DNA from: Actinomucor elegans
Taxonomy: Eukaryota > Mucoromycota > Mucoromycetes > Mucorales > Mucoraceae
Reading direction: 5' to 3'
Assembly: GCA_026027325.1 (NCBI GenBank)
Contig: JAMSLZ010000014.1
Span: forward strand, 62,001-126,000
Length of the DNA: 64,000 nucleotides
Shown here: piece by piece, positions 33,101 to 45,119 of the stretch
How the letters are laid out: each line of letters begins with the position of its first letter
Numbering within the stretch: the first letter of the stretch is position 1
Notes under the pieces: generated by a model
Seen by the model: the letters and a program-made list of their open reading frames with translations, nothing else
What the model was told of the DNA's origin: nothing
Database searches by the model: none
Made by a program: the position numbers and the translations under genes

Positions 33101-36100
33101 CCTCATCGAGACAGTAAATTGGAACCAATGACCAGTATATTTGATATATCATATGAAATGAACGGTCCTTTACCGTTTTATCATCCAGAACATCTCATTC
33201 ATTATGTGATGTGGGGAAAGATGGACCTGGTCCATAGCGTATTGATATCCCTCTATAACTTTTTGAAGCAGTTTGTAGATGATGAAGATAGTACATTGAA
33301 TGAATTCCCACCAGTGTCATTCCCAAAGATGCTCAAACTACAAAACGTAAGCGCAATTGTAATGTCTGGTCTTGTTGGTTTTAACATATACTATGATTTA
33401 GGATAAATCAAAAAGAAAGGATAATAAACAGGAATACAATGCATTATTTGATGAAGACGAAGCGGTAGAAAACAAACAGTAAGCCTTTGTAGATATGTTA
33501 GAGCAAAGTATCTGATCCAATATATATACACACTCTCAGGAAAGACAATGATGAGGATTCAGTTCGATATTTGACTTCTAGTGAAGCAAAGAACCTTGCT
33601 CATTGCTTGAAAACTAAGAACCTGCCTGGGTTGAATGATAATGAACGTATTCATCTCGTTGCAATGGTCAATACCATCGTTGAGGTAAAGTAAATAGATG
33701 TAATGCAAAGAGAATCGTCATATTAATACAGCATGTAGATTACAAGTCAAGGTGAATCCTTGGATGAAAATGGTGCTCGGTTTACTGCACTGCTTGAGAA
33801 CCACTTTCATTTGAATCAATCACTACCTGAAGATCAAAGACAATCCAACCTAAAGACTCGAGAATTTATTTGGGCCTTACACAGTCAATCCCAAGACTTG
33901 CTGCTTGAACGATGCATTCGACTCTGCGGAAACAAGCTTGTATGGGAGAATGCTCGTTCATTAGGCATCTTTTTATGGCTCCAAAAGATTGACGTGGTGG
34001 TTCGTTATTTATCTACAAAAATGATACTTCAATGACTTATTTCCCCAATTGTTATTGTAGAGAGATCAAATGGCCAATATTGCGCGAAACATTTACTTGT
34101 CCAAAACCGAGTTTAGAGACCCTGTAGACTGCACGCTGTTTTACTTGGCATTGCGTAAAAAGAACCTGTTACAAGGTTTATGGAATACGGCAACGTTTCA
34201 TAAAGAACATGCTGTAACTAAAAAGTTCTTGGCGAATGATTTCAATGATCCTCGTTGGAAAAGAGCTGCTTCCAAGAATGCATTTGCATTATTAGGAAAG
34301 CAAAGATTTGGTAAGCAAACTTTTCACCAAAAAAAAAAAAAAGCGCAATGCATTGAAACTATGAGAATTAGAATACGCTGCCGCTTTCTTTTTGCTGGCC
34401 GATAAACTCAAGGACGCTGTCAATGTCATTTTGAAGAACGTACAAGACTATCAATTGGCCATTGCTATATGTCGTGTTTATGAAGGTAAAATAGTTTTTT
34501 TTTCTAGAAACATAAAAACAAATCTGACACAGTATATAGGTGATCATAGTCCACTGCTTCGAGAAATACTTGAAAATAACGTCATTCCTATGGCTATAGC
34601 TGCCAATGATCGATGGTTGATCAGCATGGCATTTTGGTTACTTGAAAAGCAAAAAGAAGCTGTTCGTGCCATGGTTGTACCTTTAAGCCAGTTTACAGAC
34701 AAGGATATTGATACAACAGACAGAGATTCTGCAGCAGTAGTGCGTGACCCCAATGCCTTTATCTTGTTCAATCATTTGAAGAAACAATTGCGTCAAGATC
34801 AAAGCTCGGTTGTACCGTATGAAATTGAGTATAAATTCTCTTTGTTCGTATCACGATCGTATGAACGTTTAGGCTGTCCACTCTTGGCACTGTATATCCT
34901 GACAAAGTACTATATGAAGCCACCTAATGCTATCAAACCAGCTGTGGACGAAAAACCGTCATTGGATAAGGCAGAGGATTTGTTTGGTGACTCGCCCAAA
35001 ATAGCGCCTGCGTATGCCACAGATCTCTTCAGTGATGAACCGCCTGCCAAGCCTTCGCATGCTTCTGACCTGTTTGCTGATGATACCGACCTTTTTGCCG
35101 AACCCAACAAGCCTTCGTATGCTAGCAATCTGTTTGATGATGATGACGATGATCTCTTCTCAAGTACGAAGCCAGCTTCATCAAGTGGGTTGTTTGATGA
35201 TGAGCCAGCGGACTTGTTTTCTACAGCGCTTTCTGAGGAAGATGCAGATAGTGAAATCAATGATGATATATCGGATAAAGAATATGATGGTTTGGATGCT
35301 TATAAAGCATTGCTTGTAGTTCGTATGTTACAGGTAAACTTGTATAGCATTATAAACAAAAAAGTTAGTAGCTAAATCACCCTATAGACATTCTTCCATG
35401 CTGCATCTGCGGTTTACAATGGTTTGGAAGAGCCAGATAATTTAAGCGAGATGCACTATCGTTCGCACTTTTTACGCAACAGAGAAGCACTTTTGGAACT
35501 GGGTGAGTCTGTCAAGATACCGCCCTCTATCCTATCGCGTCTTTTGATGGAAAAGAGCATTGAAACGGATGTATTTCCTTTGTATCTATACATTTTGAAC
35601 GAAGGTATTCCCAAAGATTTTGATGTACACCAGTTTTTGCGATCGTTCAAGGTAGGCTGTTTTGAAGTGAATGAAGTTGCACTCATGCCACAAGAGCTTG
35701 ATTACACCACCTTGGTCTTTGTAGAAAATTGGACTGAACATGTCATGAAGACGTTTTCAATCTGGAATGACTTGCGCAATCGCTACTGTAACCCAGAAAC
35801 AGCGGCTCTTACTACCCGACAGATTGCATTAACCACCTATATAAGCAAGATTTTGATTACACTCAAAGAACGACAATTTGAAAGCTCTTGGTCTTTAGTT
35901 TATCATTTTAAATTCTTTTTGGAAGCGTTAGGATCTAATGGTAGTGACACTGCGTTAAAGAATTGCTTTATTCAATTGCAGAAGAATGATGCAAAGATGG
36001 TAAATACTGAACGGTATACGCCGCTGAGCACATATATATATATATATATACTCATTTTATATGTCATAGGTTGAGATGGCAGCAGACGATTTTGAGAGTT

Positions 36101-38681
36101 TTTCAGATGGTAGCATGTTTGGATTTGACATGCATGAAGAAATCTATAGACCGTTATTAGACTCGCAAGATCGGTCTACAGGTGCCAATATCCTTGAACT
36201 AGCATCTCTCAACTATATCTTATCTGCTGTTGAGCATGCCATGCAATGCCAAGGAAGGCATAGTAACCTAAGTGGTAATTTACTAATCTAGTAAGAATCT
36301 TTGTTGTGTTTAACTATGGTTCTATAGAATCTCTTTCAGATTTCATTTGGACCACATTACTCGATCCTGTTGCTTATAGAACGCATTGTTTGAAAGAAAC
36401 TCTTCTAAAGCAATTGGATAATGATCTGACACGTCGTAAGCAATCATGATAAACTGTAGAATAGACAGAGTTAACTCATCATCATAATAGATAATATCAT
36501 GAAGCAGTTCAAAACGCTTCGACAGAAAAAATATTGGCACTCTATCAAAAGTCTAAGCTCATTTGATCGACTCTTACCATTTGTCAATGTAAATACATAT
36601 ATATATAACAAGCGCTACAGTTACCTATTAACATATACACCTATTGATAGGCCAATTCAGTCAATAATTTAATAGCAGACGATCAACCGGATCACTTCCG
36701 AAGTGTGTACCACTCTGCAAGTACAGTTTATGCATTCTGCTTGAATTCGGTAATGATGCAGAAACTGGATTGAATGCAGAAATAACTAACTGACAGTGTA
36801 GTCTACTCGAGATGCAATGGCTGTGTGTCTCAAATCTGAGATTCAGGAAATAGATTTAACAAAAGCGAGTGATCATATTAGCACAGTAAGTAAACCTGCA
36901 GTGCTAGTTGTTGAGCTACTAAAATTCTTTTTTTAAGCCCTTGCTACGCACCCGGTCCGCGTCTTCCTCAGGATTGGGCCAAGACCATCATTTGGATAGC
37001 TATCCTGATACTGAAGAAGACGATACGGATTCATCTGATAATGAATCTTCTTCTGTAGTACCTGTAAGGCAACAAGTTCGAAAGCTTCCCACAGGCTCTT
37101 CGTCTAGAGTATCTGGCAATTCCACTCCATTAATATCACCAGCAGGAAGTCGAACGTTTGAGGAACATGTACAAAAGGTGCCTCAGAGTTTAAACATGGA
37201 GCATCTTCACGATTCATTGAGAAGATCACTCACAAAAGGCTCGGATAGTATGAGAACACCTATTGCTTCTAGTCCTGCGCCTATTGACAATGCAGAACGG
37301 GAAAAGATGGTAAATAGAAACACAAAATGATTCGGCTGCGGCTAATACACGTATACCATAATAGATTACTCTAAGAAGGAACATTGCAGCTGGTTGTGCC
37401 GAAACACATCCACAATACCCTTTCTGTAAGTTATGTCTTTTTTTTAATCAGTAAATGCAGCCATTAAACTATGATGTTAGATATTACAGGATGTGAGGCA
37501 TCTAATGGAGGCCCAAGTGCTATACTATGGCAATTTGGACAAGAAAGAGAGATTGCTAGTTATTATGGGTGTCAAGGAAAAGCGACCAGGTAAAACGGAT
37601 ATAGTAAACACGTCAATGAAAATTAACAAATATAAAATAGAATACATTTTGATCAGTTTGGTCAAAAGTTTGGTGCAGGGGATACCTCTGGAAACCTTTG
37701 TTTGTGGAGATTCGATGCACACGCGCATTCGAATAAACCTTACTATGTAAGTACAACCACTCGTTGGTTTCACCACTACTAAAAAAATCCCTCTTTGTTT
37801 GTTATTATAGACTGTAAATTGCCATTCAAAGGCAACACGAGACTTTACCTTTGTTAATTCGAGTAGTCTGGTTGCAACTGCAGGCACTTCTGTTACCATG
37901 AGTCGAAAGTAATTTTTTTTTGTAAAAATTTACTTTCAAACACTCATTTTTTTTTTCATATGATAGACGAGATAATGTTAGCCTATACGATACTTTATTA
38001 CCGCCCTCCAAAGCTTTGATATGCTGTAAAGTGTGCTACAAAAACTTTAATCATTTATATACAGATTAAATTAATATTTGTTTTTTTATATAGCTTTACC
38101 AGGTCATGAAGGTGGCGCATATGCTATTACTTATGAGCCAAACAGTCAATTGCTATTCTCGGGCGGAAAACGAGGTGAAATAGGTAGTTACTTGTTGGTT
38201 TAAAGGGATCAGATTTTTTAAAAAAAAAATAACCACCTACTATTAGTTGTTTCGGATATACGCCAGCGAACTACGATGCACACATTTACAGCACATCAAT
38301 CTAGAATCCGATCCATAGCTATTGATGCAGAAAACAAGTCATTAATTACAGGATCTATTGATGGTGAATTGAAGGTAAATTTACTGGAAATTAAATTCTC
38401 CATTGGCTAAACATAGGAAGCAGATCTGGGATGTCAGTACGTACAAGCTTCGTCAGTCATTTGATATACAACCAAGAAACAGGTTCCTTGCGCCGTCGTT
38501 TAACCGAATTCCAGTAAGTGTAATCATCGTATGATACGGAAGTCTTAGACTAACGCCGCGTCAGTTGAAGGCGTTTGGTGTGACTCAGATACAAATCATC
38601 AATAATGATACCAACATTTATACATCTGGTCCCAACGGTGTTATTAAATGCAGTAGATATGCCGCGTCTTTGCATCTTTGA
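30117..38681 (+). CDS. RAV1: Rav1 / DmX-like (rabconnectin-3 alpha) V-ATPase assembly protein
   Basis: Scaffold of the RAVE complex, which helps join the V1 and Vo parts of the vacuolar/endosomal proton pump. More than 20 short exons run from ATG 30117 (first exons 30117-30203, 30265-30405, 30477-30621, 30675-30817, 30868-31525, 31578-31819, 31877-31964, 32029-32635) to TGA 38679. I estimate about 2,200-2,300 residues. N-terminal WD-type propellers come first. The Rav1p_C helical domain follows, around 33.5-34.9 kb (YLTSSEAKNLAHCL, EFIWALHSQSQDLLLERC). Next is an acidic tail with repeated LF motifs (34970-35230), and last a C-terminal WD region (37.4-38.7 kb) as in animal DmX proteins. One intron (30818-30867) is GC-AG. 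Later exon limits were not all fixed. Confidence 0.88.
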
Positions 38682-39576
38682 TTTATCTGGATCCCACGAC
38701 TGCAGGGGATGAGAGTTTGAAGGGGCAAGAGGTTATTTGGAAACATAATAAAAGCATATTAATGATGATTGAAATATCCACTGCGACGAGATTCTATGAA
38801 ATCCTGGCTAGTTCAATAATCAACTGAGATTTATGGATGGTTCTCGGGCAACACATACAATTAAACAAGCTCTTTTCAATGAACTCGCTGCCCTGAACTT
38901 CTTTTTCATCGTTCCAAGTGAATATGAGAAGTTGGTATAGGCTGTGTGAGCAAAGAATTGATTCGGTGGTTTAACCTAGAATTTAATGACCACGTTTAGC
39001 TAGTATAGCAAAATCCGTTCATCTCGACAGTTATGTGAGATACATTGATTGACCATTAAGACAAAATATAGAACACAGCCAGAGTTTTTCAATGAACTTA
39101 TTTATATAACTATATATTTGAATCATGAAATGATAGAGTAAATACATGTTAGAAGGTGGAGATCGAAATGATGTCCTGCTGATTATTTGGTTTGCATTAT
39201 GAAATGTCATCTACATCAACCGGGAGCTCAGATGCATTACTCATTTCCGGATATTTAATAAAGCAGAAACGATGCTTTCCAATGAGGTAATTATAATTGC
39301 GATACAATGACTCAAGCAGCTACCAGAAGGTTCTAAAGATAGAATGTTTCATCGAATGGACAGGAGATGTTCTCTTATTTAACACGTTATTATACATAAA
39401 GTCTTGGTATTGTTTTAGTAAAAATGAGTATATATATATATATATCATATATTTATTTATAGAATAGAGATAATATGTATAAGTGAGATGAATAGGATAT
39501 GAATTATGGTATAGAAAGATGAGCGAGACTTTTGTGTTGGATCTAGAAAGCAAATATATACAAAATGTCTTTTTTT
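38682..39576. other. Convergent intergenic region between RAV1 and OXR1
   Basis: About 0.9 kb with no ORF of note, AT-rich, including a (TA)n stretch near 39427. It contains the 3' ends of both transcripts. Confidence 0.5.
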
Positions 39577-40899
39577 TTATACATCAAGGCCCCAAACTTC
39601 CATTTCTATACATTGGAATTCAGGATTGAGTGATAAACTCTCATTGTCGAACGTTGGGCATGTATTACTGTAACCTTTATCGAGTTCAGAGTTTAACCAT
39701 AAACCAAACTGTCCATCACTAAAAACAATTGTTAAGTTTGTAAAACAGCGCATCATGTTATTATTTACCCTCCACCAACGGCAATAAAATCCGAGTCCGA
39801 CAGTATCATATAGTCGTTTTTACCAGTCCAAGGGTAGGCTTTGATTTTTGGGCCACCTTTTAGTCTTGTGGAAAGCTTCCATAGAAAACTATATAATCAT
39901 CAGATGTATTAGTATTAGTAGGAGTGGATTTCACTGCATAGTTTCATTTCTCACCATTCACCGGTGCCGTAGTAATGGCTTTGCAAAGTAAAAGCGTGGC
40001 TCAAATAAGCTCCGAATATCTAAGTAAGGCATTTAATATTTATGAACATTCTAGTAGTTTTTTTTTTTTTTTAACTTATATTACCTGATGATTAGCATCT
40101 TTAATCACTAGAATACATGGGCCATCATAGTCTTTTGTTAGTGAATAAAGAGTGGCTAAGCTAATACCATGTTGATCTAGACTGTACAAGAGGTTCCATT
40201 TCTGTGCGATTCTGTATCTTCTGGGAATATATGGACGTACCTGTACATACATAAAGAAGTGTTAGTTATAAATAACTTTTTTTTCATATGTTTGTATATA
40301 TCTAACCATTTCAGCAATGCTTTCTGTCATGACAGGCTCAGTATCCGTTTTACGGCCACTCAAGATAATTGCAGGCATATCATCAAACTCTCGGTTCACT
40401 TGTCTTGTTGGTATCAAACTAGCAATGACAAGTGCTTCTACAGCAGCCGAATCACTATTGACAGTACTTGTGCTTGCAGAAGACACTGAACTTGTATCAT
40501 CTTTTTCTTGACAGTTTCTATTTGGTTGGTCCCAGTCCATAAAGTTGGGTGTGACAATGGTAATAGTAGTAGGTTTCTTATTCTTTGGCGCTGTATTTGA
40601 AATCTCGCCTGTACTTTGATATGAAGAGATGACTGAACTTTTGGTGATTGAAGTAGTTGATCTTGATTTATGCTTTAGCTTTGGTCTTGATGGGGGCACT
40701 GCTAACCCTATTATCAAAGAAATTAATATAAACACTAGCGAAATATGGATTACATACCCAACAGTTTACATACAAATCGTGTTATTGGTGAAGAATTGCT
40801 TCTGTTCTGACTATCATCAGTGATAGAACGATGTAAGGGAAAGAGTTGTTCCTTGCGTTCTGTATGACTGAAGCTATGGTGATGATGATGTCCTTTCAT
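39577..40899 (-). CDS. OXR1: TLDc-domain protein, OXR1 family
   Basis: Six exons (40899-40758, 40707-40307, 40240-40085, 40019-39955, 39888-39769, 39718-39577) encode 341 residues. The first half is low-complexity and Ser/Thr-rich, starting with a short His run. The TLDc domain follows (about residue 165 on): PRRYRIAQKWNLLYSLDQHG with SLATLYSL, then a GAYLSHAF stretch, YGTGECFLWKL, GKNDYIMLSDSDFIAVGGGDG and a C-terminal CIEMEVWGLDV. These are the family signatures. OXR1 proteins protect against oxidative stress, and TLDc proteins bind V-ATPase; yeast Oxr1 promotes its disassembly. The convergent neighbour is the V-ATPase assembly gene RAV1. Confidence 0.9.
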
Positions 40900-41329
40900 A
40901 TAATATATCAAAAAAAAAAGTGTGTCTGAGAAAAAGAAAGAAAGAAACTAAAGTTGTTTTTCCCAAACTCCCTTATATACTCATATTCTTTATATGGTAT
41001 CGCATGCATTGACAAGCAGAATCTTCGGTAGAAGACCCCTATATGCATTTACATATAAACCATCCTTTTTCTTATGATACATATGGAGTGTTGTATACAC
41101 GTTACACTATGGATGATACTATATGAAAGCTTCTTTTTTTCATTGCATTATCCATCGGGATAATATCTCCTAAAGAGTTGTTGTTTGGGCGCGTAGATCT
41201 TGACGCGTGTAGCTCAAGTATATATATCTAGACCGCAGCTAGAACAAAACACATTGTTACACATATTCCATATGTCAATTGCACGTTTTTATTCAACAAT
41301 GAAAGCAAAAAAATGCTTACGATGTTTTA
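40900..41329. other. Upstream region of OXR1 and 3' region of DDAH
   Basis: 430 bp, non-coding. It must contain the OXR1 promoter (minus strand); CT-rich sequence lies just before the OXR1 ATG. No other structure was seen. Confidence 0.5.
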
Positions 41330-42313
<984 letters not shown>

Positions 42314-42355
42314 TTTATTGATTATTAAAAAAAAAGGTATTAAGAATTACTTTGG

Positions 42356-42363
42356 TTTATATA
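42356..42363 (-). promoter_or_regulatory. TATA box of the DDAH gene
   Basis: TATATAAA on the minus strand, 43 nt upstream of the DDAH ATG. It lies between that ATG and the small ORF at 42404-42532, so the small ORF is probably not in the DDAH leader. Confidence 0.5.
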
Positions 42364-42403
42364 TTAGAGAAAAAAAAAATAAGGTTCATCATTTAGTAGG
42401 TCA

Positions 42404-42532
42404 TTATTGTGCTAGCTGAGCGCGCAAATTTCTGTTCAACCTTTTACGCGCTTTAAATAGTCGACGCAGCTTCAGTAGGATATAGACAAAGAACGCCATA
42501 GAGCCATAATACAAGACAACACGTAAGTCCAT
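42404..42532 (-). CDS. Possible 42-residue single-pass membrane microprotein
   Basis: An intronless ATG-to-TAA frame encodes 42 residues. Residues about 5-21 form one hydrophobic segment (VVLYYGSMAFFVYILLK). A strongly basic tail follows (LRRLFKARKRLNRNLRAQ), with seven Arg and three Lys in total. This is the form of a small tail-in membrane protein with a positive cytosolic end. I know no family for it. It sits 90 bp upstream of the DDAH start on the same strand. A chance ORF is possible at this length, but the segregation of hydrophobic and basic halves is unusual for random AT-rich sequence. Confidence 0.35.
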   Translation of the reverse strand: MDLRVVLYYGSMAFFVYILLKLRRLFKARKRLNRNLRAQLAQ

Positions 42533-43755
42533 AATGGTAACTGAGATTCCCCTTTCTATGTATTGAAATGAGAAATGAAAACTACATCTCCCACGTATTA
42601 TTAAGGACAGGGAACCTTAAACTGCATCGGAGTTGTGCCTACGAAGTATGGGAAATCTCCAGCTGACCTATCGAAAGGCTTTTGTAGCGATAGTAATACT
42701 ATCATTTTCAAAACTAGATAGTAGTAAATCCATCTTATCGCTTATACAAAATTCTTCAGAGTTACCATTTGTATTACGTGAACTGTTTTCTATCGCTCCT
42801 AAAAAAAATACAAATGGAGAATACAATAAAGCTATATTTCCATTTACCAAGGTCTGTATATCAAAAATGCGTCTGTTTCTGATTGACATTTACCTAATTG
42901 TTCACTTCAAGGTACATTCATATTATTATTATTTAAAAAAAAGCAGCTACATAATGAACCAATAGATATTATTCAATGCATGGGATCAATATATGCAATA
43001 TATTAAAGTCAGATCACAGTTAGATCAGGTAAACTAATTCATTCTGAACATGGAATGCTAATTAGATGCGACAATGAACCGAAATTGACCCAGATCGCCT
43101 GGGTTGATTCATACATCAAGCTTGCTTTTCTAAGAAAATTGGTTATTTTTTTTTAAAAAAAAAGGGATAAGTTTGATGCCCTAAAAATTGAAACCGCATT
43201 GTACAGGAGGAAAAGTGTTCATTGAGATTTCTACTGGTTCATATAAAATGCATAGAGTATAAAGTTATTTGTAATGGTGTAACATCTGTAAGATTAAGAA
43301 AGATAAAATTCTGTTAGAAATCGATATATTATCGGGACTTTGTTACACTTCAAAGTAATTATATGTACAATGCTTACGATTCCAAATGGCGGATTTCAAA
43401 ATTCAATCAACGGATTTCCGAAATCTAAATAGTAGAATTCAATTGCCAAATAGCATTTTTATCAACTTTTTACATCTCTAGCATGCCAACAGTAACCAAG
43501 AAAATAGATAAATTATTGACTGATAGATCTCACAAAGACAATAACTAGATCACTTATGCGGCTAACCAAAAAAGTTATTTCTATGCTATTTGAAAATAAG
43601 TTTTTTTTTTTCCGACAACGAAAACAGAACAACATGCTGGGATTGCTAGGTGAACCACTTTAGCCTGGGTTAAGAGAGTCAAAACGGACCCTAATTGAAA
43701 TATCTATGAAAAGCAAGCCAACGAAGATAACCGTGTTAAAAGTCAACTTCAAGAA
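42533..43755. other. Intergenic AT-rich DNA
   Basis: No convincing gene. An open plus-strand frame from ATG 42650 gives some 70 codons without a known motif. A copy of the dispersed repeat lies at 43025-43110. Confidence 0.45.
43025..43110 (+). repeat. Copy of the dispersed degenerate repeat family
   Basis: CATTCTGAACATGG is followed by GATGCGACAATGAACCGAAATTG and a CAGATC block. These match the order of the minus-strand copy at 2700-2800 (GCGACATTTAACCGAAATTGG). Confidence 0.45.
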
Positions 43756-43759
43756 GAAT

Positions 43760-44210
43760 AAAAGCTGTATATTACGCCGTTATTTAATGAGAAACCATAT
43801 ACAACAACTGATGAAGCTATAGATAGCCTAACAAAAACATTTGAAGAGTTTAGTCTAAAGAAACACGTAGTGCATAACTTTATTTTGCACGAATTAAATC
43901 ATTCAATTAAAAAAAATTGCCGTCCTGTTGCTCAAAATGATAGCTCACATATCAATGCAAGATAAGAGTGAAATTTGAAATAGAAAACAACAAACATGAA
44001 CTGCTTTCAAAACTATGTTTTTATCGATAAATCTACTTTTGACATTAGCATTAAATCCTCTTATGATTGATCTACCGTAGTACACCTGCTGTAACGGCTG
44101 CTTCGACCACCAGAGCTGGATTACACTCTACTTTAGGGGCGATTTCTGTGGCAGGCTTTTGTTAATATAGAAATTGAAGTGTCTCGAAAGAATCAAATTT
44201 GCTGTAGGTT
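43760..44210 (+). pseudogene. Tc1/mariner-like transposase relic (N-terminal and first catalytic block)
   Basis: From 43765 the frame reads TPLFNEKPYTTTDEAIDSL then KTFEEFSLKKHVVHNFI and ELNHSIKKNCRPVAQN. This resembles the helix-turn-helix region of Tc1/mariner-like transposases of Mucorales. After further damage, FIDKSTFDISIKSSYD (about 44020-44070, the first catalytic Asp region) and PAVTAASTTRAGLHSTLGAI (about 44090-44150) follow in shifted frames. Several stops and frameshifts make it inactive. A 35-nt poly(A) run follows directly. Confidence 0.6.

Positions 44211-44212
<2 letters not shown>

Positions 44213-44247
<35 letters not shown>
44213..44247 (+). repeat. Poly(A) tract, about 35 nt
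   Basis: Uninterrupted A-run immediately after the mariner relic. Confidence 0.9.
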
Positions 44248-44249
<2 letters not shown>

Positions 44250-45119
44250 ATTCAACAATTCTGGTTAATCGTTAAAAACAGAGTTAGATATAGTGATTTT
44301 GACGACAAAAAAAACCACTGGAGCATGTAATGATGTACCTGAATATATATTAATAAACTCAACTAAGTATTCTATAAATGCATTTTTCAAAGTGTTTAAC
44401 CAAAGAACACCTTTAATTGTAACATGAAAAATAGGGGAAAAAAAATCTTAAGATGCTAATGAAAATTTTTTTTTAGTATACGATATTTTGAATTTGTACA
44501 GAAAACAGAAAATGTACGCTGTGGCGTTTTAATCAAAGTTATAACGCATTTAGAGGTATTCGGAATGATGTATTATTTTCAAAAGAGTTGCCAGAAGGCA
44601 TTGGCCTGGATAATAAAAACGTTTTATTGTTCAATTCTGTAAACTATTTTCTGTATGGTTAATATCAATTTGAAACTGTATTTATTAAAAAGATCACATT
44701 CTAATATCCATATCCCGGATTTTTCAAAATATCTGCTTTATTCATTTTTGTTTTAGTGTACATTACTTATTTTTGTCAAGAGTGATGACAAGCTTCTTGA
44801 TCCTTTGCTGACAGTCAATTAAAAGCAATGATTTCTGTAATCAAGCTCAAAAATCCTGTGCATTTATGATCAATAAAGAAAACAAGAGTAAATTACCATA
44901 TATTAGCATAAAAACATTACTGGAACAATTTATAGATATTATTATAGGTAGCCAATTGTATAAGTGTACATATGAAAATTAAACCATTGTATGGCGTTTG
45001 CATAGGCCTCATTAGAACTGTTTCCTTTAAAAGATGGTTCTTGAAAGGTTATAGAGCTGAACTGAAGAAATACACGCTTGGTAATATATCTGTTATTTCC
45101 TCCAATGACTCCCAGTTAA
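44248..45119. other. AT-rich intergenic DNA
   Basis: No supportable gene or repeat structure was recognised. Confidence 0.5.

Noticed and set aside
42404..42532. Interpretation of the small ORF as an arginine-responsive upstream ORF of DDAH
   Set aside because: A TATATAAA box lies between the small ORF and the DDAH start, so the ORF is probably outside the DDAH transcript; the peptide also lacks the arginine attenuator pattern.
42633..42965. Plus-strand ORF of about 100 codons
   Set aside because: The sequence after the first 70 codons becomes low-complexity, and no acceptor joins it to another exon; no family match.
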